Below are positions 1 through 5,784 of a stretch of DNA of 8,319 nucleotides, piece after piece (position 1 is the first letter of the stretch; the number at the start of each line of letters is the position of its first letter). The translations under genes and the position numbers were made by a program. This DNA comes from CAZVWW01 sp964631265 (lineage in GTDB: Bacteria > Thermotogota > Thermotogae > MWEM01). The notes beneath the pieces were generated by a model, which was given only the letters and a program-made list of their open reading frames with translations, had not been told where the DNA came from and did not search any database. Location: assembly GCA_964631265.1 (NCBI GenBank), contig CAZVWW010000104.1, forward strand, positions 1 through 8,319, read 5' to 3'.

Positions 1-720
1 TGGTGGCTCATAAAGGTCATTAGCAATGTTCTCGTACGGGTTATGGAAAAATCCAAACTGGAGGCTTCTCTGGTTGGGTTCATGAAAACCTTTATGGATG
101 CATTATTGAAGATCCTGCTCTTTATCATATGTCTGAGTATGGCCGGAGTGGATATGACACCTTTCCTTGCCGTATTGGGCGGATTAAGTGTGGCGATCGG
201 ATTTGCCATGAAGGACAGTTTTGGCAACATAGCAGCCGGGATCTTCATTCTGTTTTTCAAACCGTTAAAAGTCGGTGAATACGTTGAGGCCGGTGGGTAT
301 TCCGGAACAGTGAATGAGATCGGTATCATGAATACCATCCTCAAGTCCGTTGACAACCGGCAGATCATCTATCCGAACGGACAGCTTGTAACAAGCGTTA
401 TCACAAATTACTCAAGGGAGGATATCAGAAGGGTCTCGCTGGTTTACGGTGTTGGCTATGAATCTGATATTGACAGGGTCAAGCAACTGTTGAAAGGGAT
501 CGTTGAGACAGAACCGAGATTATTGGACAAACCCGAACCTCAGGTCATCCTGACCGAACTGGCGGACAGTTCCGTTAATTTCACCATCAGGGCATGGTCA
601 AAGGCATCGGATTTCTGGCCGGTTCAGTTTGATCTGAATGAGAAGGTGTTCAAGGTCCTCAATGAAAACGGCATCAATATTCCGTTCCCTCAGATGGACT
701 TACATGTCAAAAATACATGA
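1..720 (+). CDS. MscS-family mechanosensitive ion channel (5' partial)
   Basis: The reading frame is open from base 1, so the gene starts upstream; 239 residues are visible. Compared from memory with E. coli MscS (286 aa), roughly the first 40-45 residues (TM1 and the start of TM2) are missing. Visible residues about 29-50 form a hydrophobic helix. The Gly/Ala-rich segment at about 55-86 (FLAVLGGLSVAIGFAMKDSF then GNIAAG) is the pore-lining TM3. It is followed by the beta domain, with GEYVEAGGYSGTV and the conserved PNGQL, and by the C-terminal alpha/beta domain ending in the typical PFPQMD. Channels of this family sit in the inner membrane and release solutes on hypo-osmotic shock. The gene ends 62 nt before the next start and has no obvious terminator, so read-through into the regulator gene is possible. 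Nothing ties it functionally to the genes that follow. Family assignment is secure; which MscS paralogue it is cannot be told. Confidence 0.93.
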   Translation, partial: WWLIKVISNVLVRVMEKSKLEASLVGFMKTFMDALLKILLFIICLSMAGVDMTPFLAVLGGLSVAIGFAMKDSFGNIAAGIFILFFKPLKVGEYVEAGGYSGTVNEIGIMNTILKSVDNRQIIYPNGQLVTSVITNYSREDIRRVSLVYGVGYESDIDRVKQLLKGIVETEPRLLDKPEPQVILTELADSSVNFTIRAWSKASDFWPVQFDLNEKVFKVLNENGINIPFPQMDLHVKNT

Positions 721-770
721 TTGACGAGCATGGCATTAAAGAATCCTTGATTTCGAGTTGAAGCTTGAGA

Positions 771-775
771 AAGGA
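771..775 (+). promoter_or_regulatory. Shine-Dalgarno AAGGA that sets the start of the RpiR-type regulator
   Basis: AAGGA (within GAGAAAGGA) lies 7 nt before ATG 783. The in-frame upstream TTG at 765 has no comparable site and would add only six residues, so ATG 783 is preferred. Confidence 0.65.
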
Positions 776-782
776 AAACAAA

Positions 783-1640
783 ATGATCATAGAAAAAATT
801 CTACGAGATCTTGAAGAGATGTCCCCGGTGAATCAGAAGATTGCAAAATATGTCTTAGAAAACAAAGACCATATGGGGTTTCTGACAGTTACTCAGATTC
901 AGGAAAGGTTGAAAGTCAGTCGGGCGTCTGTGGTCCGTTTTGCCCGGCAGATCGGCTATAATGGTTTTTTGGAGATGAAAAAGAGCATACAGAAAGAAAT
1001 CCGGGATAAACTCGATCCCTATAAAAAGATCGATATTACAAGACTGGATGTTCTCTCAAAAAAAAACCAATTCGAGAATCTTGTTGATAACGAGATTAAC
1101 AACATCAAGAAGACGATTGAGAAAACGGAGATAGAAGGATTGATAAAAAGCATTGAACTCATTGAGAATGCAGAAAAAATCTTTATTTCAGGCTTTGGAC
1201 TCAGCAAATGTTTGTCGGGTTCATTAACCTATGCCCTTACCAATGTTCTCTTTAAACCGGTGCAACTTATAACCGGTTCTTTTTCAGATTTTATTCCAAG
1301 CATAAAACTGCTGGATCAAAAGAGTTGCATGATTATTATTACCTTCCCCCCTTATTCGAAAGAAACGTTGTACATCAGCAAAAACGCAAAAGAGAAAGAG
1401 GCTTCTCAAATCTTGATAACGGACTCAAAGGCCTGTACGATCTATAAAAATGCCGATGCTGCCATTTTGTGTGAAAGCAACTCGCTTGTCCTTAACAATT
1501 CTCTTGTCTCTCCGATAGCGATGAGCCAGATCCTAATCAACATGCTTGTTCTGGACAGTAAGAAAGAAGGCAGAAAAAATCTTGGAAAGGTTGCGGAAAC
1601 AGAGTACGAGGCTTATAAAACTTATACAGAGGATTTTTAA
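783..1640 (+). CDS. RpiR/MurR-family transcriptional regulator (HTH + SIS)
   Basis: This 285-aa protein has the standard two-domain layout and length of the RpiR/MurR family. Residues 1-75 are the HTH_6 domain: SPVNQKIAKYVLEN, then a helix-turn-helix at about 37-58 (VTQIQERLKVSRASVVRFAR) followed by the family-typical QIGYNGFLEMK. Residues about 125-258 are a SIS (sugar isomerase) domain with FISGFGLSK (134-142), ITFPPYSKET (186-195) and ILITDS. SIS domains in this family usually sense phosphorylated sugars or amino sugars, and members act as repressors or activators of nearby catabolic genes. The effector here is unknown. The gene sits 48 nt upstream of pgsB, with a short ORF bridging the gap, so it is probably the first gene of the pgsBC transcript. 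It may also control the peptidase unit downstream through the palindrome at 3406-3426; that link is inference. ATG 783 was chosen over TTG 765 because of its ribosome binding site. Confidence 0.9.
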   Translation: MIIEKILRDLEEMSPVNQKIAKYVLENKDHMGFLTVTQIQERLKVSRASVVRFARQIGYNGFLEMKKSIQKEIRDKLDPYKKIDITRLDVLSKKNQFENLVDNEINNIKKTIEKTEIEGLIKSIELIENAEKIFISGFGLSKCLSGSLTYALTNVLFKPVQLITGSFSDFIPSIKLLDQKSCMIIITFPPYSKETLYISKNAKEKEASQILITDSKACTIYKNADAAILCESNSLVLNNSLVSPIAMSQILINMLVLDSKKEGRKNLGKVAETEYEAYKTYTEDF

Positions 1641-1641
1641 A

Positions 1642-1695
1642 ATGGCGAATGCAGACACAGATAAAACGCTGAAAACAGGTGCGATTAATTGTTGA
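1642..1695 (+). CDS. Candidate 17-residue leader ORF overlapping the pgsB start
   Basis: An ATG 1 nt after the regulator's stop codon opens a 17-codon frame (MANADTDKTLKTGAINC). It has a good ribosome binding site, AGAGGA at 1628-1633, spaced 8 nt. Its TGA stop (1693-1695) overlaps the second of two consecutive TTG codons at the start of pgsB in a TTGA arrangement. This geometry is typical of translational coupling, in which ribosomes ending the short ORF restart on pgsB, whose own TTG start is weak. The peptide has no recognisable domain, membrane segment or run of one amino acid that would suggest attenuation. It may equally be a chance frame; there is no conservation data. Confidence 0.35.
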   Translation: MANADTDKTLKTGAINC

Positions 1696-2810
1696 TAACA
1701 GTCGGTCTAATCTTATTTATTCTAACAGTTTTCTATTATTTGGAAGCATATGCATTGAAGAGAATAAAGAGAAGTATTCCATTAAAGATAGCTGTAACCG
1801 GGAGTCGCGGTAAATCAACGACGGTAAGGTTTTTGTGCAAATTATTCAAAGAATCGGGGTACAAGGTTCTGGGGAAGGTAACAGGTTCAGAACCCTTTCT
1901 CATTCTTCCTGACGGGCGTTATGAACAGATCATAAGAAAATCCAGACCATCAATCCTGGAGCAAAAAAAGGTCCTGATGCAAAAGGCAAAGGAATTGAAG
2001 CCGGATGTCCTTATTACTGAAATAATGAGTGTCACCCCGGAGTATCAGGAGATTGAATCGAAGAATATTATTGCACCGGATATCTATATCATCACTAATG
2101 TGAAGGAAGACCATATCGGTGTGACAGGCGATGACAAAGTTGAGATTGCAAATGCCTTTATAAAAGCAGCTCCGGATCGTTCAAAAGTCTATATCCCGGA
2201 AGAAGAAGCAGATTATTTCAAAGAATCGGGAAAAGATATTGAAACAATAACTCAAAAAAGCCATTTTAGAAGGTATATCGGAGAAAACAGTCAACCCGGC
2301 TTTTTTCAAACCGTTCGCTTTGCTGAAAGGATTGGTAAAGAAAAGAACATCGGTTCTGAAAAGCTGGTTCAAGCCATCAGAGGTTTTACTTTTGATACAG
2401 AGGTTTTTTTTGAGAAAACAATAGGCGGAGAGAATATAGCTGTAAACGCCTTTTCAGCCAACGATGTAGAATCGACTAAGGCAATCTATGAGGGTCTGAT
2501 CGCCAGATTGGATAAAACGTACGAGTTGGTCGGTATTTTCAGCACGCGCAGTGATAAAGTGAACCGGACAAAGCAATGGATAGACAGTTTGAAAAATGAC
2601 AGTTGGAGCTTCAGTGAAATGAAGGTTTTCGGCCCTCATTTTTCGGCAATAAAACGCTCCCGTCTCCCTTATAACGTAACCAAGCTGAGTGAAGAGGATT
2701 TTGAAAGTTGCTTTAACAATACTCAGCAGAAGACTGCTTTTTTTGGATTTGGGAACTATGTCAACAGCGGCGAAAAGGTAGTCAACCATTGGAAAGAACT
2801 GGGGGGATAA
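1689..2810 (+). CDS. pgsB: Poly-gamma-glutamate synthetase PgsB/CapB (Mur-ligase-like amide ligase)
   Basis: The 373-aa product matches B. subtilis PgsB (about 393 aa, recalled) along its length. Residues 3-18 form an N-terminal membrane anchor. The ATP-binding P-loop is VTGSRGKST (36-44). Next come EQKKVL (91-96), ITEIMSVTPEYQ (109-120; PgsB has SECMAVNPDYQ), the Mur-ligase signature NVKEDHIGVTG (137-147), NAFSANDVEST (253-263), TRSDKVNRT (286-294) and the C-terminal GFGNYVNSGE (353-362). PgsB uses ATP to activate the carboxyl of glutamate and form amide bonds, extending gamma-linked polyglutamate at the inner face of the membrane together with PgsC. All recognisable catalytic motifs are present, so the enzyme looks intact. 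The start is TTG 1689 (AGGTG at 1677-1681, 7 nt away) or the adjacent TTG 1692. The gene is probably coupled to the short ORF upstream and ends 1 nt before pgsC. The true substrate could be another amino acid or peptide, because the partner genes differ from the classical capsule operon. Confidence 0.9.
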   Translation: MLITVGLILFILTVFYYLEAYALKRIKRSIPLKIAVTGSRGKSTTVRFLCKLFKESGYKVLGKVTGSEPFLILPDGRYEQIIRKSRPSILEQKKVLMQKAKELKPDVLITEIMSVTPEYQEIESKNIIAPDIYIITNVKEDHIGVTGDDKVEIANAFIKAAPDRSKVYIPEEEADYFKESGKDIETITQKSHFRRYIGENSQPGFFQTVRFAERIGKEKNIGSEKLVQAIRGFTFDTEVFFEKTIGGENIAVNAFSANDVESTKAIYEGLIARLDKTYELVGIFSTRSDKVNRTKQWIDSLKNDSWSFSEMKVFGPHFSAIKRSRLPYNVTKLSEEDFESCFNNTQQKTAFFGFGNYVNSGEKVVNHWKELGG

Positions 2811-2811
2811 G

Positions 2812-3252
2812 ATGAATCCTTCATTCATACTCTTCGGCCTGGTTCTTACCTCTTTTTTTGTTGAATTTTCCGGGATATTGCCCGGTGGATTAATTGTGCC
2901 GGTTTATTTATCGCTTTATTACCAAGAGCCTGAACGAATCATTGGTACATTAGTAGTCACCTTAATGGTTCTTCTAATAATGAAAATTCTTGCAAAAGAA
3001 TTTTTGTTGTCAAAAAAACAAAAATTTTCTCTTACAATCATAATATCTTCTCTCTTAACTTTTTTCTGGTGGAAATGGCTTCCCTTTCTTTTTCCGGCTG
3101 ATTTTATTTTTAAAACCGTCGGCTGGATCATCCCGGGACTTTTTGCCTCAACATTGGATAGAGATGGTTTTTTGAAGACGTTGCTTTTCACACTGCTCAT
3201 TACCACTGCATTATTCCTCTTTTATCAATACGGTTTTCTTGCTTTGCAGTAA
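2812..3252 (+). CDS. pgsC: Poly-gamma-glutamate biosynthesis membrane protein PgsC/CapC
   Basis: This 146-aa, strongly hydrophobic protein is the usual length of PgsC (149 aa in B. subtilis). It has four to five membrane helices at about 2-20, 42-60, 73-91, 98-115 and 119-140. Diagnostic motifs are SGILPGGLIVPVYLSL (20-35; TGILPAGLVVPGYLAL in B. subtilis as recalled) and GWIIPGLFASTLDRDG (104-119; GVIVPGLIANTIQRQG). PgsC forms the membrane part of the polyglutamate synthase with PgsB. The ATG lies 1 nt after the pgsB stop, with a G-rich stretch (ggggggat) just upstream, so translation is almost certainly coupled and the two products are made together. No pgsA/capA follows; the next 199 nt are non-coding. 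Confidence 0.9.
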   Translation: MNPSFILFGLVLTSFFVEFSGILPGGLIVPVYLSLYYQEPERIIGTLVVTLMVLLIMKILAKEFLLSKKQKFSLTIIISSLLTFFWWKWLPFLFPADFIFKTVGWIIPGLFASTLDRDGFLKTLLFTLLITTALFLFYQYGFLALQ

Positions 3253-3274
3253 TCATAAAAGTCGAGAATTTACG

Positions 3275-3328
3275 AACTAAAATAGTTAGTGAAAACAAAT
3301 GATTATAGTTAGCATTGCTAATTTAATC
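3275..3328 (+). promoter_or_regulatory. Cluster of small palindromes and direct repeats upstream of the peptidase unit
   Basis: The AT-rich gap after pgsC holds AACTA-AAA-TAGTT (3275-3287) and TTAGCA-T-TGCTAA (3309-3321). The second is flanked by GATTA (3301-3305) and TAATC (3324-3328), giving a nearly symmetric 28-bp element. The octamer ATAGTTAG occurs twice, at 3282-3289 and 3305-3312, 23 bp apart; a degenerate copy, ATAGTTTT, starts at 3330. The spacing of about two helical turns suggests regulator binding sites. Neither palindrome has the GC-rich stem plus T-run of an intrinsic terminator. The function is unproven, and AT-rich DNA gives such repeats by chance more easily. Confidence 0.35.
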
Positions 3329-3389
3329 AATAGTTTTATAGCTTTAATCAAAATTTATTGCCACGAATGAAATGATATTGCACGGTATG

Positions 3390-3398
3390 TGATATAAT
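3390..3398 (+). promoter_or_regulatory. Extended -10 promoter for the peptidase unit
   Basis: TGATATAAT contains a perfect TATAAT (3393-3398) preceded by TGN, the extended -10 element. The position 17 bp upstream (about 3370-3375) carries no good -35 hexamer, which extended -10 promoters tolerate. Transcription should start near 3405, about 47 nt before the GTG at 3452. This splits the window into an rpiR-pgsBC unit and a peptidase unit. Confidence 0.62.
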
Positions 3399-3405
3399 CG
3401 TTCCA

Positions 3406-3426
3406 TGTACCAAATGCATTGGTACA
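3406..3426 (+). promoter_or_regulatory. Perfect inverted repeat over the predicted transcription start (candidate operator or 5' mRNA hairpin)
   Basis: TGTACCAA (3406-3413) and TTGGTACA (3419-3426) are perfect 8-bp arms around the 5-nt centre ATGCA. The element begins 8 bp after the -10 hexamer, a classical place for a repressor site. The RpiR-type regulator encoded 2 kb upstream is a natural candidate binder, which is inference. If transcription starts near 3405, the same sequence would form a hairpin at the very 5' end of the mRNA, a position known to protect transcripts from decay. Confidence 0.5.
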
Positions 3427-3439
3427 AAAATTACAAAAC

Positions 3440-3445
3440 GAGGTG
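3440..3445 (+). promoter_or_regulatory. Shine-Dalgarno GAGGTG that sets a GTG start
   Basis: GAGGTG lies 6 nt before GTG 3452. The upstream in-frame TTG at 3419 falls inside the palindrome, lacks a ribosome binding site, and would put 11 extra residues in front of a normal signal peptide. Confidence 0.7.
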
Positions 3446-3451
3446 TTTACT

Positions 3452-5113
3452 GTGAGAAGGAAGAGTATCTTATTCGTTGTATTTTTAGTCTTTGCCTTTA
3501 TGGTTGCTTTTTCATGCACAACTATCGTCGTAACAAAAGGTGCTTCTGTTGACGGTTCTGTTATGGTCACCCATACAGCCGACTGCGGGTCCTGTGATTT
3601 CAGGATATTGAAAGTACCGGCAAGAGATTACGAGGAAGGAAGCAAAAGACCTGTTTATCCCTTCAAACTGCCCTATCCGAGATATGTTGGAGAGAGCAGG
3701 GGGCCGGCCTATGACACTGCCGGTTATGAAGAGATGGAACCGCTCGGCTACATAGACCAGGTGGAACACACCTACGCCTATATCGACGGTGTTTATGGGA
3801 TCATCAACGAGCATCAGTTGGCAATCGGCGAATGTACAACCGCTGCCAAAACCTGGGCTGCCGAGGAAGCCGGTGTAAGGGTCTTTGACATCGCTGCGCT
3901 TTCACGTGTTGCAATGGAAAGATGCAAAACAGCAAAAGAAGCAGTCGAACTCATGGGTGAATTAGCCGTTGAGTACGGTTATTACGGTTGGGGAGAAACA
4001 CTGACAGTAGCTGACACGGAAGAGGCATGGGTCTTTGAAGTAACAGCTGATCCGGCAAAGGAAAGTGCTCTATGGGCCGCGAAAAAAGTGCCCGACGGAA
4101 CTGTTTTTGTGGAATCCAATGAATTCAGAATCAGAGAGCTCGATCCCGAGGATCCAGATATCATGTACTCACCCAACCTTCATGAGATCGCCGAAGAACA
4201 GGAATGGTGGGACAGTGAATCCGGAGAACTGCTCGATTGGCTGAAAACAGTAAGTCCTGGTGAATACAGCCATCCTTATTACAGTTTAAGAAGAGTCTGG
4301 GGTGTACTGAACCGCGTTGCACCATCCCTAAACCTCAGCCCTGTTGTTGAGAGTACTTACACAAAAGAGTATCCTTTCTCCGTTGTTCCTGATGAAAAAC
4401 TGAGTGTCCAGGATGTTTTCGAACTTCACAGATACTGGTATCAGGATACGGAATACGATCTTGGAGACGGACTTGCAGCAGGACCCTTTGGCTGTCCCTA
4501 CCGGTATGCCGGCGGAAACAAGCTTGTACAGGGTGCATGGGAAAGAGCCGTTTCGATCTTCAGATGTGACTACAGCTTTGTTGCCCAGCTCCGCGGAGAC
4601 ATGCCTGATGAAATTGGCGGACTCCTCTGGTTTGGCCCGGATGCTCCTCACAGCACAGCATATGTTCCGTTCTATGCTGGTGTTAGAGAAATTGCACCTG
4701 AATACAGCACAGGCAGTCACAAAGAATTCGATCCGAACGTTGGTTTCTGGGTCAATTCTTTTGCAGGCAACTGGGCTGCTTTGAAGTTTGATTACATCAT
4801 CGAGGATATTCGTGAGATGCAGCAAAAGACAGAAGGAAGACAAATCAAGATGCAGCCTGCAATAGAGGAAGCTGCGATTGCCCTTTACAATCAGGATCCT
4901 GAACTGGCAATTGACTTTTTAACCGACTATTGTAATGACAATGCCCAAAGAGTAGTCGATGAATGGTGGGACTTCGATATGTCATTGATCGTAAAATACA
5001 ACGATGGATATGTTGACGGTGAATCAGTCGGTTATCCAGCTAAATGGCTCAAAGAAGTCGGTTACGAAGAAGGCCCCACGGAATTCCCGGGACCCGGTGC
5101 AGAAGAAGAATAA
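3452..5113 (+). CDS. Secreted family C69 (U34/PepD) peptidase, paralogue 1
   Basis: The 553-aa product starts at GTG 3452 with a signal peptide (MRRKS, then a hydrophobic stretch at 6-20) ending AFS-C22. C22 opens CTTIVVTKGASVDGSVMVT, the N-terminal-nucleophile signature of peptidase family C69, related to Lactobacillus dipeptidase A and secernins; C22 is the expected catalytic nucleophile. Other family hallmarks are INEHQLAIGECTT (118-130), ALSRVAMERCKTAKEAVELM (149-168), GWGETLTVADTEEAWVFEV (179-197), YYSLRRVWGVLNRVAPSL (276-293) and AWERAVSIFRC (362-372). Known relatives cleave dipeptides or short peptides; the substrate here is unknown. It is longer than cytoplasmic PepD (about 470 aa, recalled), partly because of the leader and a C-terminal extension ending in VGYPAKWLKEVGYEEG and an acidic tail. 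It is the first gene after the extended -10 promoter. C22 could also be read as a lipoprotein cysteine, but the lipobox is poor, so release by signal peptidase I with C22 exposed is preferred. Confidence 0.88.
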   Translation: MRRKSILFVVFLVFAFMVAFSCTTIVVTKGASVDGSVMVTHTADCGSCDFRILKVPARDYEEGSKRPVYPFKLPYPRYVGESRGPAYDTAGYEEMEPLGYIDQVEHTYAYIDGVYGIINEHQLAIGECTTAAKTWAAEEAGVRVFDIAALSRVAMERCKTAKEAVELMGELAVEYGYYGWGETLTVADTEEAWVFEVTADPAKESALWAAKKVPDGTVFVESNEFRIRELDPEDPDIMYSPNLHEIAEEQEWWDSESGELLDWLKTVSPGEYSHPYYSLRRVWGVLNRVAPSLNLSPVVESTYTKEYPFSVVPDEKLSVQDVFELHRYWYQDTEYDLGDGLAAGPFGCPYRYAGGNKLVQGAWERAVSIFRCDYSFVAQLRGDMPDEIGGLLWFGPDAPHSTAYVPFYAGVREIAPEYSTGSHKEFDPNVGFWVNSFAGNWAALKFDYIIEDIREMQQKTEGRQIKMQPAIEEAAIALYNQDPELAIDFLTDYCNDNAQRVVDEWWDFDMSLIVKYNDGYVDGESVGYPAKWLKEVGYEEGPTEFPGPGAEEE

Positions 5114-5125
5114 ATTCTTTTATAC

Positions 5126-5149
5126 GTTGGAGGCTTAAGTGCCTCCAAC
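5126..5149 (+). terminator. Intercistronic hairpin after peptidase 1 (weak terminator or mRNA processing/stability element)
   Basis: GTTGGAGGC (5126-5134) and GCCTCCAAC (5141-5149) form a perfect 9-bp, GC-rich stem with the loop TTAAGT, 12 nt after the peptidase 1 stop codon. Only a short ATTTGAGG follows instead of a U-run, so full rho-independent termination is doubtful. Partial termination or protection of the upstream mRNA 3' end is more likely. The left arm also carries GGAGG spaced 5 nt from GTG 5139, which would be masked when the hairpin forms. Confidence 0.6.
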
Positions 5150-5174
5150 ATTTGAGGAGTTGTCTGTTCAGATT

Positions 5175-5771
5175 ATGAAAAAGACATTATTGACTCTGTT
5201 GGTTGTCATGATAGTTTGTACAGTTGTTTCTTTCAGCAAAGAAGCAAGGAGTTTTCAGTTTGAACGAGACAATGAACTTGCAAGGGACTCTGTTCAAATA
5301 TACAAAACGGACAAAGAGGGTGGGAAGGAGAGCCATATCATGACTATCCATCTTTTTATCAACAGAGACTTAAAAGGAAACAACATCATGATAGAAGAAG
5401 AACCAAAAGACAGTCTGGGCTTTTTATACGTTGAGATTGTTGAAGAAGATTACTTTAGAAAACAAAACAGGGACTATTACACGTTTAAGTATGATTATTC
5501 ACCAATATGGGGGTTTTTGAAAGAAGAGCCAAACAAACATGTGGAAAGTTTCTTGGATTACAGGCAAAATAACGAGGACTTTGGAGGGCGAAGCTATTGC
5601 TCTGATTGTGGAGAACCATTGGCTTATGGCAAGAGACAATCGGATATTTTGGATGATAATCTTATCTGGTTAAAGAATCAGTGGTTGGATTTCAACAAAT
5701 CATATGAATTTGAACTCGAGTGGTACTTCGAGGACGAATTGTTTAAGAGACATTTTACCATTACCGAATGA
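5175..5771 (+). CDS. Unrecognised small secreted protein with a CxxC motif
   Basis: I do not recognise the family. From ATG 5175 the product is 198 aa with a clear signal peptide (MKKT plus a hydrophobic run at 5-20, ending near VSFS). The mature part is acidic and aromatic-rich: KYDYSPIWGF (105-114), YCSDCGEPL (141-149) with a CxxC pair at C142/C145, and NQWLDFNKSYEFELEWYFED (168-187), which reads like beta strands. The CxxC could bind metal or be redox active, but there is no second pair for a full zinc ribbon. An in-frame GTG at 5139 has a perfect GGAGG 5 nt upstream, but it lies in a hairpin and would put a negatively charged extension before the signal peptide. ATG 5175 has only a distant GAGGAG (15 nt). 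The start is therefore uncertain. The gene is more AT-rich than its neighbours and sits between two paralogous peptidase genes; its stop is 13 nt before the next ATG. It may be an inhibitor, chaperone or partner of the peptidases, which is speculation. Confidence 0.7.
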   Translation: MKKTLLTLLVVMIVCTVVSFSKEARSFQFERDNELARDSVQIYKTDKEGGKESHIMTIHLFINRDLKGNNIMIEEEPKDSLGFLYVEIVEEDYFRKQNRDYYTFKYDYSPIWGFLKEEPNKHVESFLDYRQNNEDFGGRSYCSDCGEPLAYGKRQSDILDDNLIWLKNQWLDFNKSYEFELEWYFEDELFKRHFTITE

Positions 5772-5784
5772 GAGGAGAAAGCAA

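Noticed and set aside
721..750. TTGACG at 721-726 as the -35 of a promoter for the regulator gene
   Set aside because: No acceptable -10 hexamer lies 16-18 bp downstream (ATCCTT, TCCTTG, CCTTGA), so it is probably chance.
744..775. Possible hairpin pairing TCCTT with the AAGGA ribosome binding site before the regulator
   Set aside because: Only five pairs with a long loop; too weak to call a structure.
2454..2828. Minus-strand open frame of 124 codons opposite pgsB
   Set aside because: It lies opposite a gene with clear family motifs, has no ribosome binding site or recognisable domain, and is a shadow frame.
3378..3383. TTGCAC as the -35 partner of TATAAT at 3393
   Set aside because: The spacer is only 9 bp, far too short; the extended -10 reading is better.
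4328..4843. Minus-strand (171 codons) and alternative plus-strand open frames inside peptidase 1
   Set aside because: They overlap the conserved C69 coding sequence and show no independent start signal or protein family features.
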